Positions 1-8,335 of a stretch of 64,000 bases of DNA are shown here, one piece after another (the stretch's first letter is position 1; each line of letters begins with the position of its first letter). The DNA lies in the NCBI GenBank assembly GCA_964412015.1, contig CAYPMO010000008.1:32670-96669 (forward strand), given 5' to 3'. The stretch comes from SZUA-318 sp964412015 (GTDB lineage Bacteria; Gemmatimonadota; Gemmatimonadetes; Longimicrobiales; Gaopeijiaceae). The notes below the pieces were generated by a model. It saw only the letters and a list, made by a program, of their open reading frames with translations, did not search any database and was not told the DNA's origin. The translations under genes were made by a program, and so were the position numbers.

Positions 1-1
1 G

Positions 2-415
2 GCCGGGACCCTTTCCGGCAATCCGCTGGCGGTGGCCGCGGGTCTGGCCGTCCTACGCTACCTGGAGGAGGAGGACGGCGTCTACGCGCACCTCGAGTCG
101 CTGGGCCGCATCTTCGACGAGGGCTTCGCGTCCCTGGCCGAGCGCCTCGGGATCCCCATGCGGTGGAACCGCGTGGGCGGCATGGGATCCCTGTTCTTCA
201 CCGACGTTCCGGTCACCGACTGGCATGCCGTCACGGTCTCGTCGCGCGCCCGCTTCAACGCGCTGTTCCACGGTCTGCTGGCCGCCGGAATCCACCTGCC
301 GCCCAGCCCCTTCGAGGCCTGGTTCTGGTCGTACGCCCATACGTCCGAGGACATCGAGCGTACGCTCAGCGCCGCCGAGGCCGTGATGACCCGCAAGGAC
401 TTTCCGGATGCCTGA
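2..415 (+). CDS. hemL: Glutamate-1-semialdehyde 2,1-aminomutase, C-terminal part
   Basis: This is the 3' end of a class III PLP-dependent aminotransferase; the 5' part, with the catalytic lysine, lies outside the window. The frame opens with GTLSGNPLAVAAG, a motif typical of GSA aminomutases just after the active-site lysine region. It is followed by the C-terminal small domain, including the SPFEAWFWSYAHT stretch. The enzyme converts glutamate-1-semialdehyde to 5-aminolevulinate, the first committed tetrapyrrole precursor, in the cytoplasm. The stop codon lies inside the start region of hemE, so the two are translationally linked. Identity is supported by both the motif and the heme gene context; other class III aminotransferases are possible but less likely here. 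Confidence 0.88.
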   Translation, partial: AGTLSGNPLAVAAGLAVLRYLEEEDGVYAHLESLGRIFDEGFASLAERLGIPMRWNRVGGMGSLFFTDVPVTDWHAVTVSSRARFNALFHGLLAAGIHLPPSPFEAWFWSYAHTSEDIERTLSAAEAVMTRKDFPDA

Positions 416-1454
416 GATGACGACGCTCTTCGGGCGGGCGTGCCGCGGAGAGAGGGGGGAGCGCACGCCGATCTGGATCATGCGCCAAGCGGGGCGCTAT
501 CTGCCCGAGTACCGGGAGCTGCGCGAGTCGGTGGATTTCTTGACTGCCACGAAGACGCCCGAGATCGCGGCGCGGATCACGCTCCAGCCCATGGAGCGCT
601 TTCCGCTGGACGCGGCCATCGTATTCAGCGACATCCTGACGCCGCTGGAAGGCATGGGGGTGGGATTCCACTTTCGTCCGGGCCCGGTCCTGGAGCGGCC
701 CATCCGCTCGGCGACCGAAGCGCGTGCACTACGGCCGCTGGACCCCGACGAGGCCGTCCCTTTCGTGCTGGAGACCATCCGGCTGGTCAGAGCCGAGCTG
801 GGCGCGGACCGCTCCCTGATCGGCTTCGCGGGTGCTCCATTCACGCTGTTCTGCTACCTGGTGGAGGGTGGGGGCTCGAAGGACTTCATGGAGGCGCGCG
901 GCTTCCTGCGGAAGGAGGCGCACACGGCGACGGAATTGCTCGACCTCCTCGGCGATTCCATGGTGCGCTACCTGATCGCGCAGGCGCGCGCGGGCGCGGA
1001 CGCGCTCATGCTGTTCGACTCCTGGGTCGGGCTCCTCGGGCCCGATACCTACCGCCGCTTCGTGCTTCCCCTGATGCGGAGCGTGGTGTCGCGAGTCCGT
1101 GAGGAAGCCGCACGGCCCGTGATCTACTTCGCCAACGGAGGCGCCACGCTCTTGTCGCACGTGAAGGAGGTGGGGGCGGATGTCGTGGGCGTCGACTGGA
1201 CCGTGCCGCTCTCCTACGCCGTGGAGCGGCTGGGCCCCGGGGTGGTGGTCCAGGGCAACCTGGATCCTGCGGCCCTGTTCGCGCCCCGCGACGAGTTGGA
1301 CGAGACGGTGGCCGCCGTGCTCCGCCAGGGTGGGGGCGCGGCCGCGCACGTGTTCAACCTCGGGCACGGCATCCACCGGACCACGAACCCGGACCAGGTG
1401 GCATTCCTCGTGGACCGCGTCCATGAGATCTCGGCACGGGCCGCGTCGGCGTGA
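408..1454 (+). CDS. hemE: Uroporphyrinogen III decarboxylase
   Basis: The predicted protein of 348 residues has the usual length for the family. It decarboxylates the four acetate side chains of uroporphyrinogen III to give coproporphyrinogen III in the cytoplasm. Residues 23-36 are the classical signature WIMRQAGRYLPEYR, which contributes to the active site. The second conserved patch, GFAGAPFTLFCYL, lies near residue 138. The start at 408 overlaps the hemL stop by 8 bases. The gene also ends inside the upstream in-frame extension of hemH, so hemL, hemE, hemH and hemY probably form one transcript. Identification is secure. Confidence 0.97.
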   Translation: MPEMTTLFGRACRGERGERTPIWIMRQAGRYLPEYRELRESVDFLTATKTPEIAARITLQPMERFPLDAAIVFSDILTPLEGMGVGFHFRPGPVLERPIRSATEARALRPLDPDEAVPFVLETIRLVRAELGADRSLIGFAGAPFTLFCYLVEGGGSKDFMEARGFLRKEAHTATELLDLLGDSMVRYLIAQARAGADALMLFDSWVGLLGPDTYRRFVLPLMRSVVSRVREEAARPVIYFANGGATLLSHVKEVGADVVGVDWTVPLSYAVERLGPGVVVQGNLDPAALFAPRDELDETVAAVLRQGGGAAAHVFNLGHGIHRTTNPDQVAFLVDRVHEISARAASA

Positions 1455-1492
1455 GCGGCCCACGAACCACGATATCGGCGGATGAGATCCCC

Positions 1493-2566
1493 ATGTCCCT
1501 CGGCGTGCTCCTCATCAACTTCGGCGAGCCCGACGAACCCACCCTGGAGAAGGTGACGGCCTTTCTGGGGCGTGTCTTCCTCCAGAACGCGTCGCTGGAG
1601 GGCCATTCGGACGAGACTGCCATGGCCCGCGCGCGGCAGCTCGCCCAGGCGCGGGCTCCTGCCCTGCTGGAGGAATACCTGCGGATCGGCGGGTCACCGC
1701 TGAACGCGCAATCCGAGGCGCAAGCCACGGCGTTCGCGGCCGAGCTCGCGCGTCGGGGTGTCGGGGCACGCGTGTATTCCGCTTATCAGTTCACGGATCC
1801 GACCATCCGCGAGACGGTGGCCCGCGCGCGGTCGGACGGGGTCGAGACTCTGGTGGCCGTGCCCGGCTATCCGCTGTGCGGGAAGTCCACCACCGTTGCC
1901 GCGATCGAAGAGACGCGGGCATCCCTCGACGCCGCAGGGTGGACGCCGCGGTTCCTGGCGCTCGCCGGCTGGCACCACTACACCGAGTATGTGCGCCTGC
2001 GCGCGGACCACGTTCAGGAGTTCGTGCGCGCGCGGCACCTCGAACTGGGCGATCCCGACACGCTCCTGTATTTCTCCGTGCACGGGACGCCGCTCAAGTA
2101 CCTTCAGGACGGTAACCGCTACGACCGCTACGTCTTCGAACACTGCCGTGATGTAGCGGGTGCGCTCGGCGCGACTCGCTATGAGGTAGGCTTCCAGAAT
2201 CATACGAACCGCCGCATCTCCTGGACGCAGCCGGACAACGAGGACCTCCTCCGCGACGTGCCGGAGCGCAAGTTGGTGGTGGTGCCCATCAGCTTCATGA
2301 AGGAGCAGTCCGAGACGCTCGTCGAGCTCGACCACGGGCTCAAGGGGTTCGCGGAGCGGCTCGGCAAGGAGTTGCACCGCGTGCCGGTCCCGCACGACCA
2401 CCCGGCACTGCCACGGTGTATGGTGGACCTGGTGCAGGAGCTGTTGGCGCCGTGCCCTGCGGACCACGGTATCCTGAGCCGTTGCCGCTGCGATCGGGCC
2501 GACGGCACGTGGTGCACGAACGGCGCGCGGGATCTCCCGCCCAGCCCCTACTCGCCACGCGCGTGA
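1493..2566 (+). CDS. hemH: Ferrochelatase (protoporphyrin or coproporphyrin type)
   Basis: Ferrochelatase inserts Fe2+ into a porphyrin. The ATG at 1493 is preferred because it gives MSLGVLLINFGEPDEP, the usual N terminus of the family. An in-frame GTG at 1451 overlaps the hemE stop and would add 14 residues. The product is 357 residues. The catalytic histidine is in SVHGTP near residue 197, and the conserved acidic helix is in QSETLVELD. The C terminus carries cysteines at 321, 331, 333 and 341, with another at 129, which could bind an iron-sulfur cluster as in some bacterial and animal ferrochelatases. Gene order hemE-hemH-hemY is the one seen with coproporphyrin-dependent enzymes, so the substrate may be coproporphyrin III; this is inference. 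Confidence 0.93.
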   Translation: MSLGVLLINFGEPDEPTLEKVTAFLGRVFLQNASLEGHSDETAMARARQLAQARAPALLEEYLRIGGSPLNAQSEAQATAFAAELARRGVGARVYSAYQFTDPTIRETVARARSDGVETLVAVPGYPLCGKSTTVAAIEETRASLDAAGWTPRFLALAGWHHYTEYVRLRADHVQEFVRARHLELGDPDTLLYFSVHGTPLKYLQDGNRYDRYVFEHCRDVAGALGATRYEVGFQNHTNRRISWTQPDNEDLLRDVPERKLVVVPISFMKEQSETLVELDHGLKGFAERLGKELHRVPVPHDHPALPRCMVDLVQELLAPCPADHGILSRCRCDRADGTWCTNGARDLPPSPYSPRA

Positions 2567-2597
2567 CACGGTCGCCCGGTCCGCACGGAATCCTCAC

Positions 2598-3875
2598 GTG
2601 ATCGCGGTCGTGGGGGCAGGCATCACCGGGCTCGCCCTGGGATGGGAGCTGGGGCGGCTCGGCCTCGACTACGTCGTGCTCGAAAGCTCGCCGCGCGCGG
2701 GCGGCGTGATCCGGAGCGCGGAGGTCGAAGGGCGCATTCTGGACTGGGGGCCACAGCGCGCCCGCCTTACGGCCGGCGTGAAACGGCTCGTGGAGGGGGT
2801 GGGGCTCTCGGCCGAGGTGGTACGGGCACCGGACGATCTCGACCTCTTCGTGTACCATCGAGGCCGCCTGCGCCGCGTTCCCTTCTCGATCGGTGCGCTC
2901 CTCCGGTCCGACATCGTAGGGCCCGCGGCAAAGCTGCGGCTCGCGCTCGAGCCCCTTACGGGTGGCGCGAATCCGGAGGAATCCGTCGCCGCGTACTTCA
3001 CGCGGAAGATCGGGCATGACCTCTACGAGACGCTGGTGGCGCCTCTGTACGGGGGGCTCTACGCCTCCGACCCGGCGGATATGCGGGTAGGGCTCTCGCT
3101 GATACACGTCCTGCGTGAGTTCGGCATCCGGCGCTCGCTCGTCCTCCCGCTCCTGGCACGGGGCGGGCGCGTCCGACCGCCGCCGGCTTGCTCGTTCCGC
3201 GGCGGCATGCAGGCCTTGCCATCGGCGCTCGCGAAGGCGCTGGGCCCGAGACTCCGGCTGGACACCCCCGTCCGGGCACTTCGCCGGGACGGCGCCGGCT
3301 GGCGCCTCGAGCTGGACGACGGCACGGTGGAAGCGGCGACGGTCGTCATCACGACTCCTGCTCCCATGACGGCGCGGTTGCTGGCGCACGAGGTGCCAAC
3401 GGCAGCTGGCGCCATCGGCGCCGTACGCTACAACCCGCTCGGTGTCGTCCACCTGGACGCCGAGACGGGACTGCGCGGTCTGGGCTTCCAGGTCGCGTTC
3501 ACCGAACGGGAACTCTCGCTACGCGGTGTGACGTTCAATGACAGCCTCTTCGGACGGCGCAACCTGTATACGGCGTACCTGGGTGGCGCGCGCCACCCGG
3601 AGGTCGCGCACATGGATCGGGAAGAAGTGGCCCGCCGCGCCGTCGAGGAGTTCCAGCACTGCACGGGATACCCGGCGCGCCCGCTCGCCGTCGAGCGCGA
3701 GTCCATGCCGGCATGGGACGTGTCGTGGCGGGTGCTGAAGGGGCTGGAGCTGCCCCAGGGTGTGCGGCTCGCCGCGAGCTGGTGGTCGCGCCCAGGTCTG
3801 CCCGGCCGACTCGCCGAGGCGAAAAGAACCGCCCGCAGTCTCGCCGCGGCACGCGAGGGTCGGGGCGATGCGTGA
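2598..3875 (+). CDS. hemY: Protoporphyrinogen/coproporphyrinogen oxidase (FAD)
   Basis: This 425-residue flavoprotein starts at GTG 2598, and its N terminus is the FAD-binding Rossmann fold: VGAGITGLALGWELG followed by the ESSPRAGGVI segment of amine-oxidase-like enzymes. The family oxidises protoporphyrinogen IX or coproporphyrinogen III by six electrons using oxygen. Length and the C-terminal segment, with GLELPQGVRLAAS and the PGLPGRLAEAKR tail, agree with HemY/CgoX. It is the last gene of the plus-strand heme cluster, 31 bases after hemH, and converges on a radical SAM gene. The position suggests the CgoX role, but sequence alone does not decide between the two substrates. Confidence 0.92.
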   Translation: MIAVVGAGITGLALGWELGRLGLDYVVLESSPRAGGVIRSAEVEGRILDWGPQRARLTAGVKRLVEGVGLSAEVVRAPDDLDLFVYHRGRLRRVPFSIGALLRSDIVGPAAKLRLALEPLTGGANPEESVAAYFTRKIGHDLYETLVAPLYGGLYASDPADMRVGLSLIHVLREFGIRRSLVLPLLARGGRVRPPPACSFRGGMQALPSALAKALGPRLRLDTPVRALRRDGAGWRLELDDGTVEAATVVITTPAPMTARLLAHEVPTAAGAIGAVRYNPLGVVHLDAETGLRGLGFQVAFTERELSLRGVTFNDSLFGRRNLYTAYLGGARHPEVAHMDREEVARRAVEEFQHCTGYPARPLAVERESMPAWDVSWRVLKGLELPQGVRLAASWWSRPGLPGRLAEAKRTARSLAAAREGRGDA

Positions 3876-3957
3876 GGCCCCGGCGCGCACGGCACCAATG
3901 GCCGTCGAAGCTCGTAGAGCGTGCCCTACGCCTACGCCGTTGTGCTGCTGGCTGTAG

Positions 3958-5157
3958 CTATGGCACCGGCGTCGTCGACATCTCGCCGGCGGCCACCATG
4001 TCCAACCAGCGTTTCGGCACGTACGCGCAGAACGGTTCGGCCTCGAGCGGATCGCCGGTGACAGCATAGGCACGCGCGCGGCTTCCGCCGCAGACGACCT
4101 TGTACTCGCACACGGAGCACTTCCCCTTGAGAAGGCTCTTGTCGCGCAGCTTCCGAAACAATTCCGAGTTTCGGTAGACATCCACGAGATCGTGCGTGCG
4201 GACATTTCCGGCGGACTTCGGCAGGAAGCCCGAAGGAAAGATCTCCCCCGTATGGTTCACGAACAGGAATCCGTCACCGTCGTTGACACTGCGCGCGCGG
4301 CCGATTCCGTCCTTGAGCGAGTGCACCGCGCCGTCGGTGAGGACGTCGGACGATTCGTTACGGTCTCCGGCGCGGCGCTCGGCTCTCTTGCGCTGGAGCA
4401 CGACGCGGTTGTAGTGCGGCGCGGCGGTCGCCTTGATGTCGAAGGGGACGGTCTTGGCCAGGTCGTAGAGGTTGTGGAAGACAGTCTCGAACGCGTCGGC
4501 GCCGGGCACGTCCTCGGCGTGTGCGCGCCCCACGGGGACCAGGAAGAACACCTCCCAGAGGACGATGCCGACGTCCGTGAGGAGGTCGGCCATGACAGAA
4601 AAGTCGTTCAGGTTGTGGCGGGCCACGACCGTGTTGACCTGGGTCGACAGCCCGACGTCGCGGGCGGTTCGCAAGATGCGCAGGCCATGCGCGAAGGAAC
4701 CCACCACCTGTCGGAACTCGTCGTGGACGGCCGCGGTGGCCCCGTCGAGGCTCACGGCGAGGCGGGACATCCCGGCCGCGTGGAGCTCCTCCAAGGTTGC
4801 CGGGGTGCAAAGGGGCGTCGTCGCCGGAGTGATCGCCATGCGCAGGCCCAGACTCGCGCCGTGCGCCGTCAGCTCCGCGATGTCGGGGCGTTTGAGCGCG
4901 TCGCCGCCGGAGAACACGAAGATGATGGGTCCGAAGCGCCGGATATCCTCCAGCATTCTCTTCGCTTCGGCCGTGTTCAGCTCGTCGGGGTGACGGTTCG
5001 GCTGAGCCTTGGCCCGGCAGTGCTTGCACGCCAGGTCGCAGGCCTGTGTGGTTTCCCAGATGACCAGAAACGGAGCCTGGTCGAAGTCGGGAAAGAAGGG
5101 GGCGCGACGTCCGCCTCCGGAATGGCTGAAGCCGGCGTGTTCTCTTTCGGTCCTCAT
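3958..5157 (-). CDS. Radical SAM/SPASM protein, AhbD/NirJ-like, in heme cluster
   Basis: This 399-residue protein carries the radical SAM cluster motif CX3CX2C at Cys40, Cys44 and Cys47, and a C-terminal SPASM-type cysteine set at 347, 350, 356 and 377 for an auxiliary [4Fe-4S] cluster. Between them are the SAM-binding FSGGDALKRP segment and a TIM-barrel core with MSRLAVSLDGA. The family includes the heme-modifying enzymes AhbD (coproheme decarboxylase) and NirJ, and also peptide-maturation enzymes. No precursor peptide gene is visible beside it. Its 3' end faces hemY. A GAGGA ribosome-binding site sits 8 bases before the ATG. A heme role is inferred from family resemblance and position. Confidence 0.8.
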   Translation of the reverse strand: MRTEREHAGFSHSGGGRRAPFFPDFDQAPFLVIWETTQACDLACKHCRAKAQPNRHPDELNTAEAKRMLEDIRRFGPIIFVFSGGDALKRPDIAELTAHGASLGLRMAITPATTPLCTPATLEELHAAGMSRLAVSLDGATAAVHDEFRQVVGSFAHGLRILRTARDVGLSTQVNTVVARHNLNDFSVMADLLTDVGIVLWEVFFLVPVGRAHAEDVPGADAFETVFHNLYDLAKTVPFDIKATAAPHYNRVVLQRKRAERRAGDRNESSDVLTDGAVHSLKDGIGRARSVNDGDGFLFVNHTGEIFPSGFLPKSAGNVRTHDLVDVYRNSELFRKLRDKSLLKGKCSVCEYKVVCGGSRARAYAVTGDPLEAEPFCAYVPKRWLDMVAAGEMSTTPVP

Positions 5158-5443
5158 GGATGTCCTCGGGCAGGGGAGACGCCCGCGAGGTCCGGGCGCT
5201 TCGAAAAGATCGATGGGATCGGCGGCGGGGGCTGTAGGGAAGCGTAGGGCCGCGTGGTGGGGAGGTTTCAGATTTTCTGCTCCGTAGTTCTCAGGATCGG
5301 AGGCCGCCCCATGGTGTTCGGCTTGCCGGCGGCCTTGCTACGGTAGACGTTACCGGGACCCCAACGGGGGGTACCGGCGGTCAGGAGCCGGCGACCGTGC
5401 GGACGGACGGCCGCGCGCCCCGACTCTCAAGGGGAACGTCACG
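5158..5443. other. Intergenic region between divergent genes
   Basis: These 286 bases separate the divergently transcribed radical SAM gene and aldehyde dehydrogenase gene, so promoters for both should lie here. I see no good sigma-70 hexamer pair, no strong hairpin and no coding signal. An AAGGGGAA-type ribosome-binding site precedes the ATG at 5444. Confidence 0.5.
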
Positions 5444-6859
5444 ATGCGGATGCTCATCGCAGGAGACTGGCTGGATCGCGACCAGCACATGGATGTGCTG
5501 AATCCGTTCGATGGATCGGTTCTGGAGGAGGTGCCGCGGGCGCGGCCCGAGGACGTGGACATCGCACTGTCCTCCGCGGTCCAGGGGGCGGCCGTCATGT
5601 CCGCGGTGCCCGCGTACGAGCGCTACCGGATCCTGGATCGCGCCGCCCGCATCATGGACGCGCGGCTGGAGGATCTCGCCCGGACGATCACGCTCGAGGA
5701 GGGTAAGGCGATCGCCGAGGCGCGGGGCGAGGTGCAGCGGGCGGTCCAGACGATCTCGCTGTCCGCGGAGGAGGCGAAACGCCTCTACGGGGAGACGCTG
5801 CCGCTCGATGCCGCTCCCGGTGCCACGGGGAAGCTGGGCTTCACGCTCCGGGTTCCTTGCGGCGTCGTGGTCGCGATCTCGCCGTTCAACTATCCGCTCA
5901 ACCTCGTGTGCCACAAAGTGGGCCCCGCGCTCGCAGCCGGCAACGCGGTCATCGTCAAGCCGGCGAGCGACGCGCCGCTCTCGGCCCTGAAGCTGGCGGA
6001 GATCCTGCTGGAGGCCGGCCTTCCGGTGCAGGGCATCCAGTGTTTGACGGGATCGGGATCCACGATCGGCGCGGCGCTGTGCGCGGATCCGCGTGTGCGG
6101 AAGATCACGTTCACGGGTAGCCGCGATATCGGGGAGGAGATCTGCCGCGTCGCCGGTCTCAAGAAGGTCACGATGGAGCTGGGCTCGAACTCGCCGCTCA
6201 TCGTCATGCCGGATGCCGACCTCGAGAAGGCCGCCCGGGCGACGGCGGCCACCGGATATCTCAACGCGGGGCAGGTGTGCATCTCCACGCAGCGCGTCCT
6301 CGTGCACGAGAGGGTGTACGCCAGCTATCTGGACGCCCTGGCGCCGATCGTGACCGCGATCCGGACGGGCGACCCCCTGGATCCCGACGTGACGATGGGG
6401 CCCATGATCCGGGCCCCGGACGCGGAGCGCGTCGCGTCGTGGATCCATGACGCCGTGGAGGGCGGCGCGCGCGTGGTGGTGGGTGGAGAGCACGTCGGCA
6501 CGATGCACGAGCCCACGGTGGTCGCGGACGTCGCGCCCGGCATGCGGATCTCGTGCGATGAGTTGTTCGGGCCGGCGGTGGCGGTCACCCCGTTCGACTC
6601 GTTCGAGGACGCGATCGCGCTCGCGAACGATACCGTCTACGGGCTCGCGGCCGGGATCTTCACCGAGAACCTCGGATGGGCGATGGACTTCGCGCGCCGC
6701 GTGCGGTCGGGCAACCTGCATGTCAACTGGGCGCCCGGCTGGCGCGCGGATCTCATGCCGTACGGCGGCTTGAAGGAGAGCGGCATGGGGAAGGAGGGAC
6801 CGCGCTACGCCGTCCAGGAGATGACCGAGCTGAAGACCGTCGTCGTCCACCTGGGCTGA
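5444..6859 (+). CDS. NAD(P)-dependent aldehyde dehydrogenase family protein
   Basis: This 471-residue protein matches the usual length and layout of the aldehyde dehydrogenase superfamily, which oxidises aldehydes to acids with NAD(P)+. The general-base glutamate is in TMELGSNSP (Glu245) and the catalytic nucleophile is in GQVCIST (Cys279). The cofactor-fold segment is ISPFNYPLNL, followed by VIVKPASDAPLSA. The C-terminal PYGGLKESGMGKEGPRYA motif is also typical. It resembles the lactaldehyde, phosphonoacetaldehyde and non-phosphorylating GAPDH-like branch, but the substrate cannot be assigned. It stands alone and converges with the metallo-beta-lactamase-fold gene 25 bases downstream. Confidence 0.9.
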   Translation: MRMLIAGDWLDRDQHMDVLNPFDGSVLEEVPRARPEDVDIALSSAVQGAAVMSAVPAYERYRILDRAARIMDARLEDLARTITLEEGKAIAEARGEVQRAVQTISLSAEEAKRLYGETLPLDAAPGATGKLGFTLRVPCGVVVAISPFNYPLNLVCHKVGPALAAGNAVIVKPASDAPLSALKLAEILLEAGLPVQGIQCLTGSGSTIGAALCADPRVRKITFTGSRDIGEEICRVAGLKKVTMELGSNSPLIVMPDADLEKAARATAATGYLNAGQVCISTQRVLVHERVYASYLDALAPIVTAIRTGDPLDPDVTMGPMIRAPDAERVASWIHDAVEGGARVVVGGEHVGTMHEPTVVADVAPGMRISCDELFGPAVAVTPFDSFEDAIALANDTVYGLAAGIFTENLGWAMDFARRVRSGNLHVNWAPGWRADLMPYGGLKESGMGKEGPRYAVQEMTELKTVVVHLG

Positions 6860-6884
6860 GCGCTCGGCAGATCGCCTCCGTGCC

Positions 6885-7805
6885 CTACGCTCCGGTCGTG
6901 ACCTCCTCGTATGCGCACGTCAGGGGGTCGCGGGGACCTGCCTGGCCGAAGCGGCCGTAGTCCTCGAAGCCCGCGAGTGGGTCGCGCATCGCGAGGATCT
7001 CGGCGCGATCGCGGCCCGCCCTCACCTGGGACTCCACCAACGTCAGAACCGCTCCGAAGTAGTCGTGGAGCCGGACGAGATCGGTCCAGGTGCCCCTCAC
7101 CGGCAGCCCGGTGCTGGCGTGCCCGAAGAGGTAGATGGTGTCCTTCGCGTGGGCGGTGAGGGCGCGGTCCAGCGCCGTCATCCACCCGCGCACCGTCGCC
7201 CCGGCGGCGCGGTCCACGACCGGGTGGCGCCGATGGAACATCAGGTCTCCCATGTGCACCACGTTGGCCCGCTCGAACGTGACGACCGCATCGCCGCTCG
7301 TGTGGGCGCGGCCATAATGATTCGCGACGATGTGCTCGTCACCGACGTCGGCGCTCCACGAATCCGTGAACGTGGTGTCCGGGAAGAGCGCGTCGGTGGG
7401 TGGCTGTCCGCCAGGCGGCTGCCGCATGTGCTCGGCCGCCTTCGCGTGGGCCACGACTCTCCCGACCTTGCCGCGGAACGCCACGTTGCCGCTCGTGTGG
7501 TCGCCGTGGTGGTGCGTGTTGATCAGGACGTCCACCCGCCGGCCTCCCGAGCGCTCCGCGAGGCCGGCGAGGAGCGCCTGGGCCTCGGCGGGGTACTGGC
7601 TGTCGATCACGGCGACGGCGTCGGCGCTCACGAGGTAGCCGATGGTCCCACCCCGCATGGTGAAGAACCCCACGTTGCGTCGGATCGGGGTGAAGACGGG
7701 CCGGGCCTGCTGGGATTGCCGTCCGAACGCGGTGGACGGCCTCGCGGTCGCGACCGCCGCGGCGGCCGCGGCGGTCGTCAGGAACTGACGGCGGGTCGGT
7801 GACAT
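6885..7805 (-). CDS. Exported metallo-beta-lactamase-fold hydrolase
   Basis: The product is about 306 residues when started at the ATG at 7805, chosen because GGGAG lies about 9 bases upstream and the N terminus then begins SPTRRQFLTTAAAAAAV, a twin-arginine-like signal. A longer in-frame start at 7844 is less likely. The zinc-binding motif THHHGDHTSGN lies near residue 95. Further metal-ligand histidines are in NHYGRAHTSGD and LFGHAS. This is the MBL superfamily, which includes glyoxalase II, lactonases and subclass B3-like enzymes; the substrate is unknown. It probably acts in the periplasm. The divergent neighbour at 7997 is the PadR regulator. Confidence 0.87.
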   Translation of the reverse strand: MSPTRRQFLTTAAAAAAVATARPSTAFGRQSQQARPVFTPIRRNVGFFTMRGGTIGYLVSADAVAVIDSQYPAEAQALLAGLAERSGGRRVDVLINTHHHGDHTSGNVAFRGKVGRVVAHAKAAEHMRQPPGGQPPTDALFPDTTFTDSWSADVGDEHIVANHYGRAHTSGDAVVTFERANVVHMGDLMFHRRHPVVDRAAGATVRGWMTALDRALTAHAKDTIYLFGHASTGLPVRGTWTDLVRLHDYFGAVLTLVESQVRAGRDRAEILAMRDPLAGFEDYGRFGQAGPRDPLTCAYEEVTTGA

Positions 7806-7936
7806 GGTTCGATCTCCCGGCTGAGCTGGGGCGGCGACCGCCAAGATAATCCGCGGAGGTCGAAGATCGCGATCCTGCCGTCGTGCAGCTTTCCCCGGCC
7901 TACGGCGCCCGCCTCCGCTCGACCCCAGGCGACCCC

Positions 7937-7963
7937 TTGAAGTCTTATGTATAAGAATATTAG
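7937..7963. promoter_or_regulatory. Candidate PadR operator with promoter
   Basis: An AT-rich island in otherwise GC-rich DNA contains the perfect inverted repeat TCTTAT-GT-ATAAGA at 7943-7956. It lies about 40 bases before the padR start. A possible -35 (TTGAAG, 7937) and -10 (TATTAG, 7958) flank it with a short 15-base spacer, so a bound dimer would cover the promoter. Autorepression is common for PadR proteins; the assignment here is inferred from symmetry and position. Confidence 0.5.
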
Positions 7964-7996
7964 GTTACGACGGACCTGAACCACGGAGCCGACCTC

Positions 7997-8335
7997 ATGG
8001 CAGACGCGTCGCTGGACCTCCTCAAGGGCACGCTGGACATCCTGATCCTGAAGACCCTGAGCAGGGGGCCCCTGCACGGCTACGGCGTCTCCCGGTGGCT
8101 GCGTCAGACCACGGACGACGCATTCGACGTGGAGGAGGGCGCACTCTACCCGGCCCTCCGGCGGCTGGAGAAGAGGGGGTTCCTCGAGTCCGAGTGGGGG
8201 CTCACCGAGACCGGGCGGGAGGCGCGGTTCTACCGCATCACCGAGGCGGGACGGGCCGAGCTCGAGTCGACCGTGCGGAGCTGGGACCGCTACGCGGCGG
8301 CCATGGCCCTGGTGCTCCGGGCTCCGGCGAGGTGA
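7997..8335 (+). CDS. PadR family transcriptional regulator
   Basis: This 112-residue protein is a typical short PadR regulator: a winged helix-turn-helix with the N-terminal LLKGTLDILILKTL helix, the HGYGVSRWL segment, and the wing residues EEGALYPALRRLEKRGFLES. These are followed by the TETGREARFYRITEAGR strand pair and a C-terminal dimerisation helix. Proteins of this kind repress their own gene and adjacent transporter genes in response to small ligands or cell-envelope stress. The stop overlaps the start of the ADOP permease (TGATG), a coupling seen repeatedly in Acidobacteria and Gemmatimonadota. A palindrome upstream is a plausible operator. Confidence 0.94.
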   Translation: MADASLDLLKGTLDILILKTLSRGPLHGYGVSRWLRQTTDDAFDVEEGALYPALRRLEKRGFLESEWGLTETGREARFYRITEAGRAELESTVRSWDRYAAAMALVLRAPAR

